From assembly GCA_964658445.1 (NCBI GenBank), contig CAZZZH010000021.1, positions 1 to 27,358 of the forward strand: a stretch of 27,358 bases of DNA, read 5' to 3'. Shown here piece after piece: positions 17,460-25,573 of the stretch. Both the position numbers and the translations under genes were made by a program. This stretch comes from Ilyomonas sp964658445. Lineage in GTDB: Bacteria; Bacteroidota; Bacteroidia; Chitinophagales; Chitinophagaceae. The notes beneath the pieces were generated by a model that saw only the letters and a list, made by a program, of their open reading frames with translations, was not told the origin of the DNA and did not search any database. Positions within the stretch are counted from its first letter, which is position 1, and each line of letters opens with the position of its first letter.

Positions 17460-19127
17460 TTACCATCCCGGGTTTTGGCGCATGTTTATATTGCTCACCA
17501 CTTCAGTGTTTGGTATCGGGTAGAAATACATTTTACTTTCATCAAATGCGGTAGTTAATACCGGCACTACATTGTATAAAAGTCCATCGGCTGTTTTGGT
17601 AATACTGATACCATGCAATGGGCTGTCGTTGTAAATGTGACCTGCAATTTTCCATCTCCTGATGTCCCAGTAACGTTGTTCTTCAAAAGCAAATTCTTTA
17701 TGTCGTTCATTTCGGATAATGGTTCGCAATGAATCCTGCGAAATACTGCGATCTAACGTGTATGGATTTAACCCTGCACGCTGCCTGATGGCCTCAACCG
17801 CGTTAAAAACACTATCCGACGGACCTGCAAATTCATTCGAAGCTTCTGCGTAGTTGAGCAGTATTTCTGCATAGCGGAAATAAATCCAGTCGTGGTAATG
17901 ATTTGAGTACGATGTTTCGTTTTCAAAGTTGCCCATAAACTTGCGCAGATAATATCCTGTTCTGGTTTGAATGGTGGTACCACCCGGCCGGCTGATGCCG
18001 CCATTAAAAGTCTGCAATGCTGTGCCGAGCCATTGTGCACCATTGTATAAAACAGTATACGACAAGCGCGGGTCTCTGTTGTTATATGGACTATCCGGGT
18101 TGTAACCGGAAGCTGGGTCGGTAGTGGGCAGCCCGTTGCTCATGCCATACGCATCTACTAATTCCTGGGTTGGACTTGTATTACCCGAAGCCGGCGCCGT
18201 AGCATAGTTAATTGGACCATTTTGTGTCTCCAGGAAAAAGTATAGACCGTTAGTTTTCATGGAGATTACTTCCGGGCTTTGCTGCGAAAGGAATATGTCT
18301 TTAAAGTCTGTTTCCAAGTGGTAATGCCCTTCATCCATAATCACCTTTGCCGCATCAGCTGCCAGCTTCCAGCGGCTGGCATCAAGGCTTGAATAGCCGT
18401 TCAATGAATCGCCAACATTGCCGCCATTGTACAATGTGCTGGCAGCATACAACAACACGTGCGCTTTCAAAGCCTGTGCTCCATCTTTTGTCCATCTGCC
18501 ATAGCTGCTTGGGTCTACAGGATCATCGCGAAGACTGTCTCTTGCCCTGTCGCATTCACTAACGATATAGTTAACACAAGTTGCAAACGAGCTGCGGGGA
18601 ATCTGCACATCATCAGACAGTGTTTTTACTGAATCGCCAACCAGCGGAACACCACCATAACGCTTTACCAGTTCCCAGTAAAAGAAGGCTCGTAATAAAC
18701 GCGCTTCGCCAAACCAGGAACGCCTTTCATAAGCATTCTTTAAAGGCACTTTTCCAAAGTTATTTAAGAAGTCAGTCGCTTTTCGGATGGAAGCGTAACT
18801 GGTCGTCCATACATCATCAGGATTATTAAAAATGGTTATGCCGTTTGTTGCCAGCAATGTGATTGGCGCGGCCGTTGTTTTGGATGTAATTGCATCATCT
18901 GAACCGGCATCTAAAAAGTCTGCACTAATGCGGTTGGTGCCATCTGGCAATGACGAATAAATAGAAAATAAAAACTGGCTGGCATAAATGCCGTTTGAAT
19001 CTTTTGTATCCCAGATATAATCGCTGGTAACGGCTTCTACCGGTACACTTTCGTAATATTTTTTACAGGATCCGAACATCGCAATTCCGGCTGCTGCGCT
19101 AAAAAATATCAGACAAAATTTTCTCAT
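17460..19127 (-). CDS. SusD/RagB family surface glycan-binding lipoprotein 1
   Basis: This is a 555-residue lipoprotein. I chose the Met at 19127 because it gives a clean lipoprotein signal peptide with lipobox FGSC and Cys21; an in-frame Met at 19166 would add 13 polar residues. Hallmarks of SusD are the TPR-like helical fold with AFFYWELVKRYGGVPLV, the DPASGYNP and NRDPRLSYTV stretches, and the C-terminal AFEEQRYWDIRRWKI block. SusD proteins lid the SusC barrel and deliver glycans to it. It lies 55 bp after SusC copy 2, the canonical order, so these two probably form a complex. It is clearly related to the SusD at 23782-25482. Confidence 0.95.
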   Translation of the reverse strand: MRKFCLIFFSAAAGIAMFGSCKKYYESVPVEAVTSDYIWDTKDSNGIYASQFLFSIYSSLPDGTNRISADFLDAGSDDAITSKTTAAPITLLATNGITIFNNPDDVWTTSYASIRKATDFLNNFGKVPLKNAYERRSWFGEARLLRAFFYWELVKRYGGVPLVGDSVKTLSDDVQIPRSSFATCVNYIVSECDRARDSLRDDPVDPSSYGRWTKDGAQALKAHVLLYAASTLYNGGNVGDSLNGYSSLDASRWKLAADAAKVIMDEGHYHLETDFKDIFLSQQSPEVISMKTNGLYFFLETQNGPINYATAPASGNTSPTQELVDAYGMSNGLPTTDPASGYNPDSPYNNRDPRLSYTVLYNGAQWLGTALQTFNGGISRPGGTTIQTRTGYYLRKFMGNFENETSYSNHYHDWIYFRYAEILLNYAEASNEFAGPSDSVFNAVEAIRQRAGLNPYTLDRSISQDSLRTIIRNERHKEFAFEEQRYWDIRRWKIAGHIYNDSPLHGISITKTADGLLYNVVPVLTTAFDESKMYFYPIPNTEVVSNINMRQNPGW

Positions 19128-19182
19128 AATTATTCCTGTTGAAAGACTGAACTGATTAGGTTTCAATACTTCATTTTCCTGG

Positions 19183-22100
19183 TTAAAATTTCACGTTTAC
19201 ACCAAAGTTTACAACGCGCTGTATCGGGTAAACCTGACCATACACTTCAGGGTCTACCCGGTCGAAAGCCGCATGGGTAAAGAGGTTCAGCCCGTTTACA
19301 AAAAAGCGCACAGATGATATCTTGATATGGTTGGTAAACTTCAATGGTAATGTATAACCTACCTCGGCATTCTTAATACGGAAGTAATCTCCGTTCTTCA
19401 TCCAGAAGCTGCTTGCCACATCGTTGTTGATATTAATTCCGGGCGTTAATCTTGGATAAGTAGCTGTTGCTGCAGTTTCAGGCGTCCAGCGTCCGATGAT
19501 ATAGGTATAAGCCTGCTGGGTGCCTGTGGCACCAAAGGCATAATCGTTCAACAAATAGGTTCTGTTGGCAACGCCTTGCAGTAAAATATTTGCATCGAAA
19601 CCTTTGAAAGAAATACCTGCCGACGCACCATAATAGAACAAGGGTTTTTGTTCGCCAATGGCTTGCTGATCGTATTGATTGATGGTTCCATCACCATTCA
19701 AATCTTTGTACTTAATATCGCCGGGTTGCAATGTATAACCGGCAATGTGCGCACTGGTTTCAGCTTCGGCTTCCGTTTGTATAAATCCTTCCGATACATA
19801 ACCAAACTGCATCCCAACGGGCTGACCTGTGCGATAGTTCCAGTCGTATTTTTCCTGTATTTCATCGCTGAATAACACCTTGGATTTTTCCAGTGTTGCG
19901 TTGCCAGTAATGAAGTAATGGAAGTTGCGGTAATTGTTTTGATAAGTTGCCGAAAACTCAGCGCCGCTGTACCGATTAATACCTAAGTTTTCAAGTGGAT
20001 AAGCCAATCCTATTAAAGCAGGTTGCTTACCCCGATTTTGTAATAAATCGTAGTAACGATCAATATAATAATCGCCCGTAAACTGGAAGTGATTTTTGAA
20101 TAAAGCCACATCAAGGCCTACATTAAACTTGTTTGCTTTTTCCCAGGTAATATTTGGATTGGCAAGCATGGTTTGTTGCGCCACACCTTGCGATGCACGG
20201 TTGATGCTGATGGGATAGGTTGGGTTCACAATATCTATCTGGAACGATTCGCGCCAGCTAAAATAACCTACATTATCATTGCCGGTTCTACCATAAGTAG
20301 AACGAAGCTTTAAATTGTTAATCCAGTTAAGACTGCTGTTGTTTTTGATAAAATTTTCCTGTGCAATATTCCAACCCAAGCCAGCAGCATAAAACAACCC
20401 GAAATGATGACCGGGCGGATAGCGGTCGTTACCACTATAGTTAAGCGCTCCTTCTACAAAATATTTACCCGCATAATCATAAGAAGCCGTAGCTGCAATG
20501 TTGCGATTGGTTTCAGGAAGATCATAATCGAAAATACTTTCGTATTGGTCGTAAAACAGCTTTGCATTTACGTTGTGCTTACCAAATTGTCTTGTATAAC
20601 CCAATGCCGTTTGCAGGTACCAATACTGTGCGCTGTAAGTAAGGTTAAATGTGTTTGCCTGGTCGGATGCTTTATTGTAAAGATTATAAGTAGTATCGCC
20701 GGAGTTGCCAACTGCTAATTTAAAAGTTGGGGCGCCTGCGGTACGGTTTACAGAATTGGATGAGTAAACAGATACATTGGTTTGCGCCTTTGCCCACAAG
20801 CCTTTTATAAAGCGGTCAAACTTATAATTGAGCTCAAGGTTAGCAAAAATATCTCTTGTATAATCCTGCAAATAACCAGAGCTGGTGAGTCTTCCATACA
20901 GATTGGTTGGGTATGCCTGCGTGCCGCCAAATGAACCATTTGGATTCAATACCGGGTAAGCATTGCTGGGCGTAGTATACATACTGCTGATAATGCCATC
21001 GGTTGTGCCGCCCGGCTGGTTACCATCCTGCACACGTGCATAGATCTGTAGTTTGGTTGTAAGTTCTTTGGTTACATCCACATCAATTGTCGAATTAATA
21101 GAATAACGTTTGATAGAAGCATTGGTTTCGTAAGCCGGGTTGCTTCCTTTAAATAAACCTTCCTGATCCAGATAGCTAAGGCCTACTGTATAACGGGCTG
21201 CACTGCTACCACCACTTACATTCAGGCTGTAACGGCTGATTTCTGAGCTCTTTTTTAGAATGGTATTGAACCAATCAACATCCGGATGACCATAAGGATC
21301 TGAATGCGTTCTGTAGGCGTCGAAATCATCGTAGCTATAAGCCAACGCATTGCCCTGATTAGTTTGTGCTTCATTATATAAATAAGCATATTGGTAAGCT
21401 GGTAATGGGTCGGGCAAACCCAGTGGAGTTTGTATGCCTGTTTGTGCTGATAATGATACATGTGGTGTGCCGGCAATGGGCTTCTTAGTTGTTACCAATA
21501 TCACACCTCGTGAGCTACGCTGACCCAACAAAATAGTTGACAGTGCATCTTTTAAAACAGACACCGATTCAATGTCTTCCGGGTCGATGGTATAGATATC
21601 GCGCTGCACGCCATCAATAAATGTTACTGGTGTTTGCCCGCGCAACCGCAATGTGATTTCCGTATTATCAGTAGGTCCTTTGGCGCCAATGGTTCCCTGA
21701 ACAGGATAGTACAAACCATTTAAATCTTGTGCAACTAATGATGTGCTGTTAGTGGCTGTCCAGCCTCTGTTTTGTTGCGTGTATAAACCGGGTAACCTAC
21801 CGGCTAATGCATATGCAAAAGTAGGTGATGGGGTTGTTGTCAATTGATTGGTATAGATGGTGGAAACAGAACCCAGTATTTTGTTTGCATCTTTTACTTC
21901 GTATAGAACGTCTACTTTATCTCCATTCGGAATATCGCTCCGGGTAAGCTTTACAAGCACTACAGGAATAGAATCTCTGTCTACTTTAATTTCGCTTTCT
22001 TTAAACCCTGCATAAGAGAACATCAACACCTCTCCTTTAGCAGCTATAATTTGAAACTGACCTGTTGCATCTGATAAAGCAGAAGTGTTTTTGGCTTTTA

Positions 22101-22224
22101 TAGTGGCGCCTTTTATTCCATGCCCATAATCATCCAGCACCGTTCCCGATACGGTAACCTGCTGGCAGAAAGCAGGCAAAGAAGCCATCAAAAACAGGAG
22201 AAATATTGTTAGATATCGTTTCAT
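19183..22224 (-). CDS. SusC/RagA family TonB-dependent outer membrane transporter 2 (divergent plug)
   Basis: This 1013-residue transporter has a signal peptide (to about residue 20), a carboxypeptidase-regulatory-like domain (about 23-94), a plug domain and a large barrel ending in a C-terminal phenylalanine (VNVKF). The usual VVVGYG motif is replaced by KVDVLYEVKDANKILGSVST (103-122), and the usual YGxRGANG of the plug is LLGQRSSRG (232-240). Such plugs exist in a SusC subgroup, so it is probably still a functional transporter. It is the presumed partner of the SusD gene 55 bp downstream and follows two accessory lipoproteins. The LNGDGTINQYDQQ loop in the barrel half is typical. Confidence 0.94.
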   Translation of the reverse strand: MKRYLTIFLLFLMASLPAFCQQVTVSGTVLDDYGHGIKGATIKAKNTSALSDATGQFQIIAAKGEVLMFSYAGFKESEIKVDRDSIPVVLVKLTRSDIPNGDKVDVLYEVKDANKILGSVSTIYTNQLTTTPSPTFAYALAGRLPGLYTQQNRGWTATNSTSLVAQDLNGLYYPVQGTIGAKGPTDNTEITLRLRGQTPVTFIDGVQRDIYTIDPEDIESVSVLKDALSTILLGQRSSRGVILVTTKKPIAGTPHVSLSAQTGIQTPLGLPDPLPAYQYAYLYNEAQTNQGNALAYSYDDFDAYRTHSDPYGHPDVDWFNTILKKSSEISRYSLNVSGGSSAARYTVGLSYLDQEGLFKGSNPAYETNASIKRYSINSTIDVDVTKELTTKLQIYARVQDGNQPGGTTDGIISSMYTTPSNAYPVLNPNGSFGGTQAYPTNLYGRLTSSGYLQDYTRDIFANLELNYKFDRFIKGLWAKAQTNVSVYSSNSVNRTAGAPTFKLAVGNSGDTTYNLYNKASDQANTFNLTYSAQYWYLQTALGYTRQFGKHNVNAKLFYDQYESIFDYDLPETNRNIAATASYDYAGKYFVEGALNYSGNDRYPPGHHFGLFYAAGLGWNIAQENFIKNNSSLNWINNLKLRSTYGRTGNDNVGYFSWRESFQIDIVNPTYPISINRASQGVAQQTMLANPNITWEKANKFNVGLDVALFKNHFQFTGDYYIDRYYDLLQNRGKQPALIGLAYPLENLGINRYSGAEFSATYQNNYRNFHYFITGNATLEKSKVLFSDEIQEKYDWNYRTGQPVGMQFGYVSEGFIQTEAEAETSAHIAGYTLQPGDIKYKDLNGDGTINQYDQQAIGEQKPLFYYGASAGISFKGFDANILLQGVANRTYLLNDYAFGATGTQQAYTYIIGRWTPETAATATYPRLTPGININNDVASSFWMKNGDYFRIKNAEVGYTLPLKFTNHIKISSVRFFVNGLNLFTHAAFDRVDPEVYGQVYPIQRVVNFGVNVKF

Positions 22225-22303
22225 ACCGTAAGCCTTTATCAGTGTGTTTGTAGAGTCAGTTTATAGTTATACAGCAGCAAGCTTGTTTGTACTTAATACG
22301 TCC

Positions 22304-23302
22304 TTATTTACATTTGAAAGTGTACTTGAACGGATCGGCGGTGTTGCCATATCCCGTCTTCAGCGAACCATCTTTATTGGTAAAATAATATTCTATCCTG
22401 GATAAGCTTTGCCCGGTCTGCAGGTTAAATAATTTCTTTGGCCAAAAGTCTATGCGCCATTGCTGCAAGCCTGAAGGAATAAGCTTTGTGGCGTCTGTTT
22501 GCTGGCAGATATCTATTACGGCACCATCCGTTGTATAACCTTTGGCGCAGAAATAAATATCCGTTTCGTTCTTTAAAGCAGATGCATCAAGGCTGCCATT
22601 GTAAGTGATAGTAATAATATCATTGTCTGTAGCACTGGCCGGATCGAATGTGCCAATCTGGGGATTGCAGAAGTCCTGTATATTATCTGCGTCGGCAGTT
22701 GCCACTTGCATACAATCGCCAAACAAACTGGTATAATAGCCGGAGTTGTTATCAGACAAGCCATCGCCATCCTCGCACATGGCAAAACCAGGCTTAAAAT
22801 TCAAATTATCTGTACTCGTTTTGATGTTGATATATATCTGCCCGTTTATGGTCGTTCCATTAGCACCATTCAGCGCTACATCAGACCAAAAGGCAACCCA
22901 TTCCATATCATTAATGTAGTTGGGACCTATACCAAACTTCTTGGTAAAAGCAGCCGGATAAGATAAGCCGGTTGCCGGGTCTGTAATGCCATCCGGTATC
23001 AAGACCATATTACCATCGCCTACGTCGCTCTTGTAAATCATTGTTGTAGTCTGTGCTGCGTTCCAGCTTTTAGGAACACAAATACCTACAATCTGGCGCT
23101 GTGTATGATCGAGGTTGATAACCGCCCATTGTAAATTGATTTCCATGTGAGCCGTATCGCCGGGTACTACACCCGACTGCTGGTTGAGGATGGTAATGGT
23201 AGGTACGCACGCTGCAATGACCAGCCCTGCAAACAGGATGAATAAAGCGAAGTAAATTTTATACCTGATTGTCTTTTTATTTTTTGGTTTTGCTACCTGC
23301 AT
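22304..23302 (-). CDS. DUF4961-like PUL lipoprotein
   Basis: This 332-residue protein is a predicted surface lipoprotein with a long signal peptide and lipobox IAAC (Cys32). It resembles the DUF4961 proteins found beside SusC/SusD genes; this is from memory of the sequence type. The mature part looks all-beta, and the C-terminal part (about 214-332) resembles an Ig-like or starch-binding domain. Seven further cysteines (75, 176, 197, 212, 252, 266, 331) suggest disulfides, and CEDGDGLSDNNSG (176-188) is acidic and Ca-loop-like. A role as a glycan-binding accessory protein (SusE/F position) is inferred from context. It starts 15 bp after the lipoprotein gene before it and lies 79 bp before SusC copy 2. 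Confidence 0.75.
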   Translation of the reverse strand: MQVAKPKNKKTIRYKIYFALFILFAGLVIAACVPTITILNQQSGVVPGDTAHMEINLQWAVINLDHTQRQIVGICVPKSWNAAQTTTMIYKSDVGDGNMVLIPDGITDPATGLSYPAAFTKKFGIGPNYINDMEWVAFWSDVALNGANGTTINGQIYINIKTSTDNLNFKPGFAMCEDGDGLSDNNSGYYTSLFGDCMQVATADADNIQDFCNPQIGTFDPASATDNDIITITYNGSLDASALKNETDIYFCAKGYTTDGAVIDICQQTDATKLIPSGLQQWRIDFWPKKLFNLQTGQSLSRIEYYFTNKDGSLKTGYGNTADPFKYTFKCK

Positions 23303-23317
23303 AAGTCAATTTTTTCA

Positions 23318-23752
23318 CTAAAATTTTTCAAACGTGTACACATAACTATTTGCATGGCACCCGGGGCTAAACGTTACCACCAGGTTACGGGAACCTTTGG
23401 AGACAGGCGTACCAATATTGCCTACAAAAGTGGTTGTGCTATCCGTTGGGTTGAAGGTGATATGATACGCATACTGAGGATCATCAATGGAATATTTTCC
23501 ACTGCTGTTTACTACAAATGGTATGTTGTTGCTCTGCAATGTGTAGGTTGCGTCATTGGCTAATATCAGCCGGAATCCTGCTGAATCAACATACTGGGTG
23601 ATGTCAACTGCGTTACGTGTAACACTGACAATTTTGTAGGTTCCGGTCAGGTCTTTCTGTGGTTCTACCAAAGCATCTTTAGTAGTTTGGCATGAGGCAA
23701 AAAGAATAATGCCACACAGTATTCCTGACAGGTATCGTAAAGCCGCTTTCAT
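23318..23752 (-). CDS. Small DUF5004/lipocalin-like PUL lipoprotein
   Basis: This is a 144-residue lipoprotein. The start at 23752 gives a signal peptide with lipobox FASC (Cys21); the longer open frame from 23845 would overlap the SusD gene before it and carries no signal. The mature part begins DLTGTYKIVSVTRN and continues with ANDATYTLQSNN and SSGKYSIDD, a pattern like the lipocalin-type beta-barrels of DUF5004 or similar families (from memory). It probably sits at the outer membrane beside the SusC/SusD complexes; the ligand is unknown. It starts 29 bp after the SusD stop and is 15 bp before the DUF4961-like gene, so it is in the same operon. Confidence 0.75.
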   Translation of the reverse strand: MKAALRYLSGILCGIILFASCQTTKDALVEPQKDLTGTYKIVSVTRNAVDITQYVDSAGFRLILANDATYTLQSNNIPFVVNSSGKYSIDDPQYAYHITFNPTDSTTTFVGNIGTPVSKGSRNLVVTFSPGCHANSYVYTFEKF

Positions 23753-23781
23753 AAGCTGTTTTTTATCAGAATCAATAAAAT

Positions 23782-25482
23782 TTAATAACCCGGATTTTGA
23801 AGCAGATCTGTTGACTTTGCCGTCTCGCTTTGCGGTATTGGCCATAAGTACATTGCTGTATTAAAATTATGCTTCCGCACATCCTGAACCGTGTATGTAT
23901 AAGTGCCATCAGCGTTCTTTGTTACACGCATTCCTCTCTCTAATTGCGTTTCTGTTTGATCAGCTATTTTCCAGCGGCGCACATCCCAAAAGCGCGATTC
24001 TTCAAAGGCAAGCTCTACCTGTCTTTCATGCTGAATGACCTTGCGCATGCTATCCTGCGATAAGCCGGTGGGTAATTGATAAGGATTCAAACCAGCACGC
24101 TGACGAATGGATTCTACTGCAGTATATACTTCCTGCGAAGGACCGCTTACTTCATTCGTAGCTTCGGCATACATCAACAAAATATCTGCAAAACGCATCA
24201 GTGGCAAACAACGTGGTGAATTTTGGAAGAGATAATTGGGAACCACATCATCACTACACATTTTGTTTCCATAATAGCCTGTGGGTGTACCTACGCCAAA
24301 GCCATCACCGTTAGGCTCACCATCATAAGTATACACGGGCGATATGGTTCCATAAGCCACATAGATATTTGATAAGTTATGAGTAACAGTATGCTCCAAA
24401 CGTGGGTCTCTGTTAGCATATGGATTGGTTGGATCGTAACCCGAAGCAGGATCGGTAATTGAAAGTCCATTGCTCATTTCAAAAGCGTCAACCAGATTCT
24501 GATACGGAAAAGAACCTGTAGTAGAACTGCCACCGCGGGAAGGTGGTCTCCACAAGGCTTCAAGATCTTGATTGTTTGGATTCATCTGCGCAAAAATGTA
24601 TTCTTCATTCTTGCGTAGTAAGAACACTTCATAAAAACCATATCCCGGCTTTGTATCATTTTGATGCAAACTATAGACATTTAAATCCATAACAGCTTTT
24701 GCGGCATCGGCTGCTGCATTCCATCTGCTTGCATCGTAAGAAGGATAACCAATAATCGCTTTTAAGTTGGGGTCTTGCGTATTGCCGCCGCCATTGAACA
24801 ATGGGCTGGCTGCATACAACAACACGCGGGCTTTTAATGCCAGGCAGGCACCTTTGGTAGCTCTACCATAGTCCAATCCACTATAGCTCACCGGCAAGAT
24901 AGCAGCCGCAGCATCGCATTGCGATGTAATATAATTTACACATTCTTCATACGTATTTCTTACGTTATTGATCTTATCGGTGGTTGTATAAATTGTATCG
25001 CCGATCAACGGAATACCACCATAATGTTTTAGTAAAATAGCATAATACCAGGCACGTAAAAAAAGAGCTTCGCCTTGTGTTCGTTTACGAAGAATATCAT
25101 TAAATGGAATGGTTGGCAAATGACTTAGAAACTGGTTGACAGCACGGATTTGTGTATAAGGTGTATTCCACGCATCAGTGGCTATGCTATAAGCGCTCAC
25201 ACCACCGGTAGCAAACTGGTTGTAAGTTGTGATTGTTGCCGATAAAGGACCTTCCGCTTCATCACAGGAAGCATCTAAGCCGGCTGCGCCAAACCGTGTA
25301 GGACTAAAACTAAAGCCCACACTTGCATAGATATTCGTAAGGAAATCCATTGAACGAGCACTGTCTGAAAACACAGTGGCTTCGCTTAGATCTGTGGTTG
25401 TGGTCTGATCAAGAAAATTCTCCTTGGTGCATGCAGCTAAGAGGCAAATAAAAATGGCTGCGCCAAAGAATCGTTTTTTCAT
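23782..25482 (-). CDS. SusD/RagB family surface glycan-binding lipoprotein 2
   Basis: This 566-residue lipoprotein has lipobox LAAC (Cys18). It carries the same SusD hallmarks as copy 1: LFLRAWYYAILLKHYGGIPL, DPASGYDP, NRDPRLEHTV, and AFEESRFWDVRRWKI near the C terminus. The two SusD proteins share many short identical blocks and are paralogues. It lies 91 bp after the GH92 gene and is followed by the two accessory lipoproteins, so no SusC gene directly precedes it within the window. Its SusC partner may be one of the two downstream or may lie outside the window. Confidence 0.95.
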   Translation of the reverse strand: MKKRFFGAAIFICLLAACTKENFLDQTTTTDLSEATVFSDSARSMDFLTNIYASVGFSFSPTRFGAAGLDASCDEAEGPLSATITTYNQFATGGVSAYSIATDAWNTPYTQIRAVNQFLSHLPTIPFNDILRKRTQGEALFLRAWYYAILLKHYGGIPLIGDTIYTTTDKINNVRNTYEECVNYITSQCDAAAAILPVSYSGLDYGRATKGACLALKARVLLYAASPLFNGGGNTQDPNLKAIIGYPSYDASRWNAAADAAKAVMDLNVYSLHQNDTKPGYGFYEVFLLRKNEEYIFAQMNPNNQDLEALWRPPSRGGSSTTGSFPYQNLVDAFEMSNGLSITDPASGYDPTNPYANRDPRLEHTVTHNLSNIYVAYGTISPVYTYDGEPNGDGFGVGTPTGYYGNKMCSDDVVPNYLFQNSPRCLPLMRFADILLMYAEATNEVSGPSQEVYTAVESIRQRAGLNPYQLPTGLSQDSMRKVIQHERQVELAFEESRFWDVRRWKIADQTETQLERGMRVTKNADGTYTYTVQDVRKHNFNTAMYLWPIPQSETAKSTDLLQNPGY

Positions 25483-25573
25483 ATAACAAGCAGTTTATAA
25501 AAGTAATTGCCGATAGTCTGTCGTAACGAAAACTGTCACCAACAGGAATAAGAACCTCTATCCTTTTTGAAAA

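Noticed and set aside
19128..19166. Longer start for SusD1 at 19166
   Set aside because: It would add 13 polar residues before the lipoprotein signal peptide, which starts naturally at the Met at 19127.
19139..19166. 6-bp inverted repeat TTGAAA/TTTCAA between SusC2 and SusD1
   Set aside because: Stem too short and A/T-rich with a 16-base loop; not distinguishable from chance.
23753..23845. Upstream extension of the small lipoprotein, overlapping SusD2
   Set aside because: The extra 31 residues are polar and would bury the lipoprotein signal peptide; the Met at 23752 gives a proper lipobox protein.
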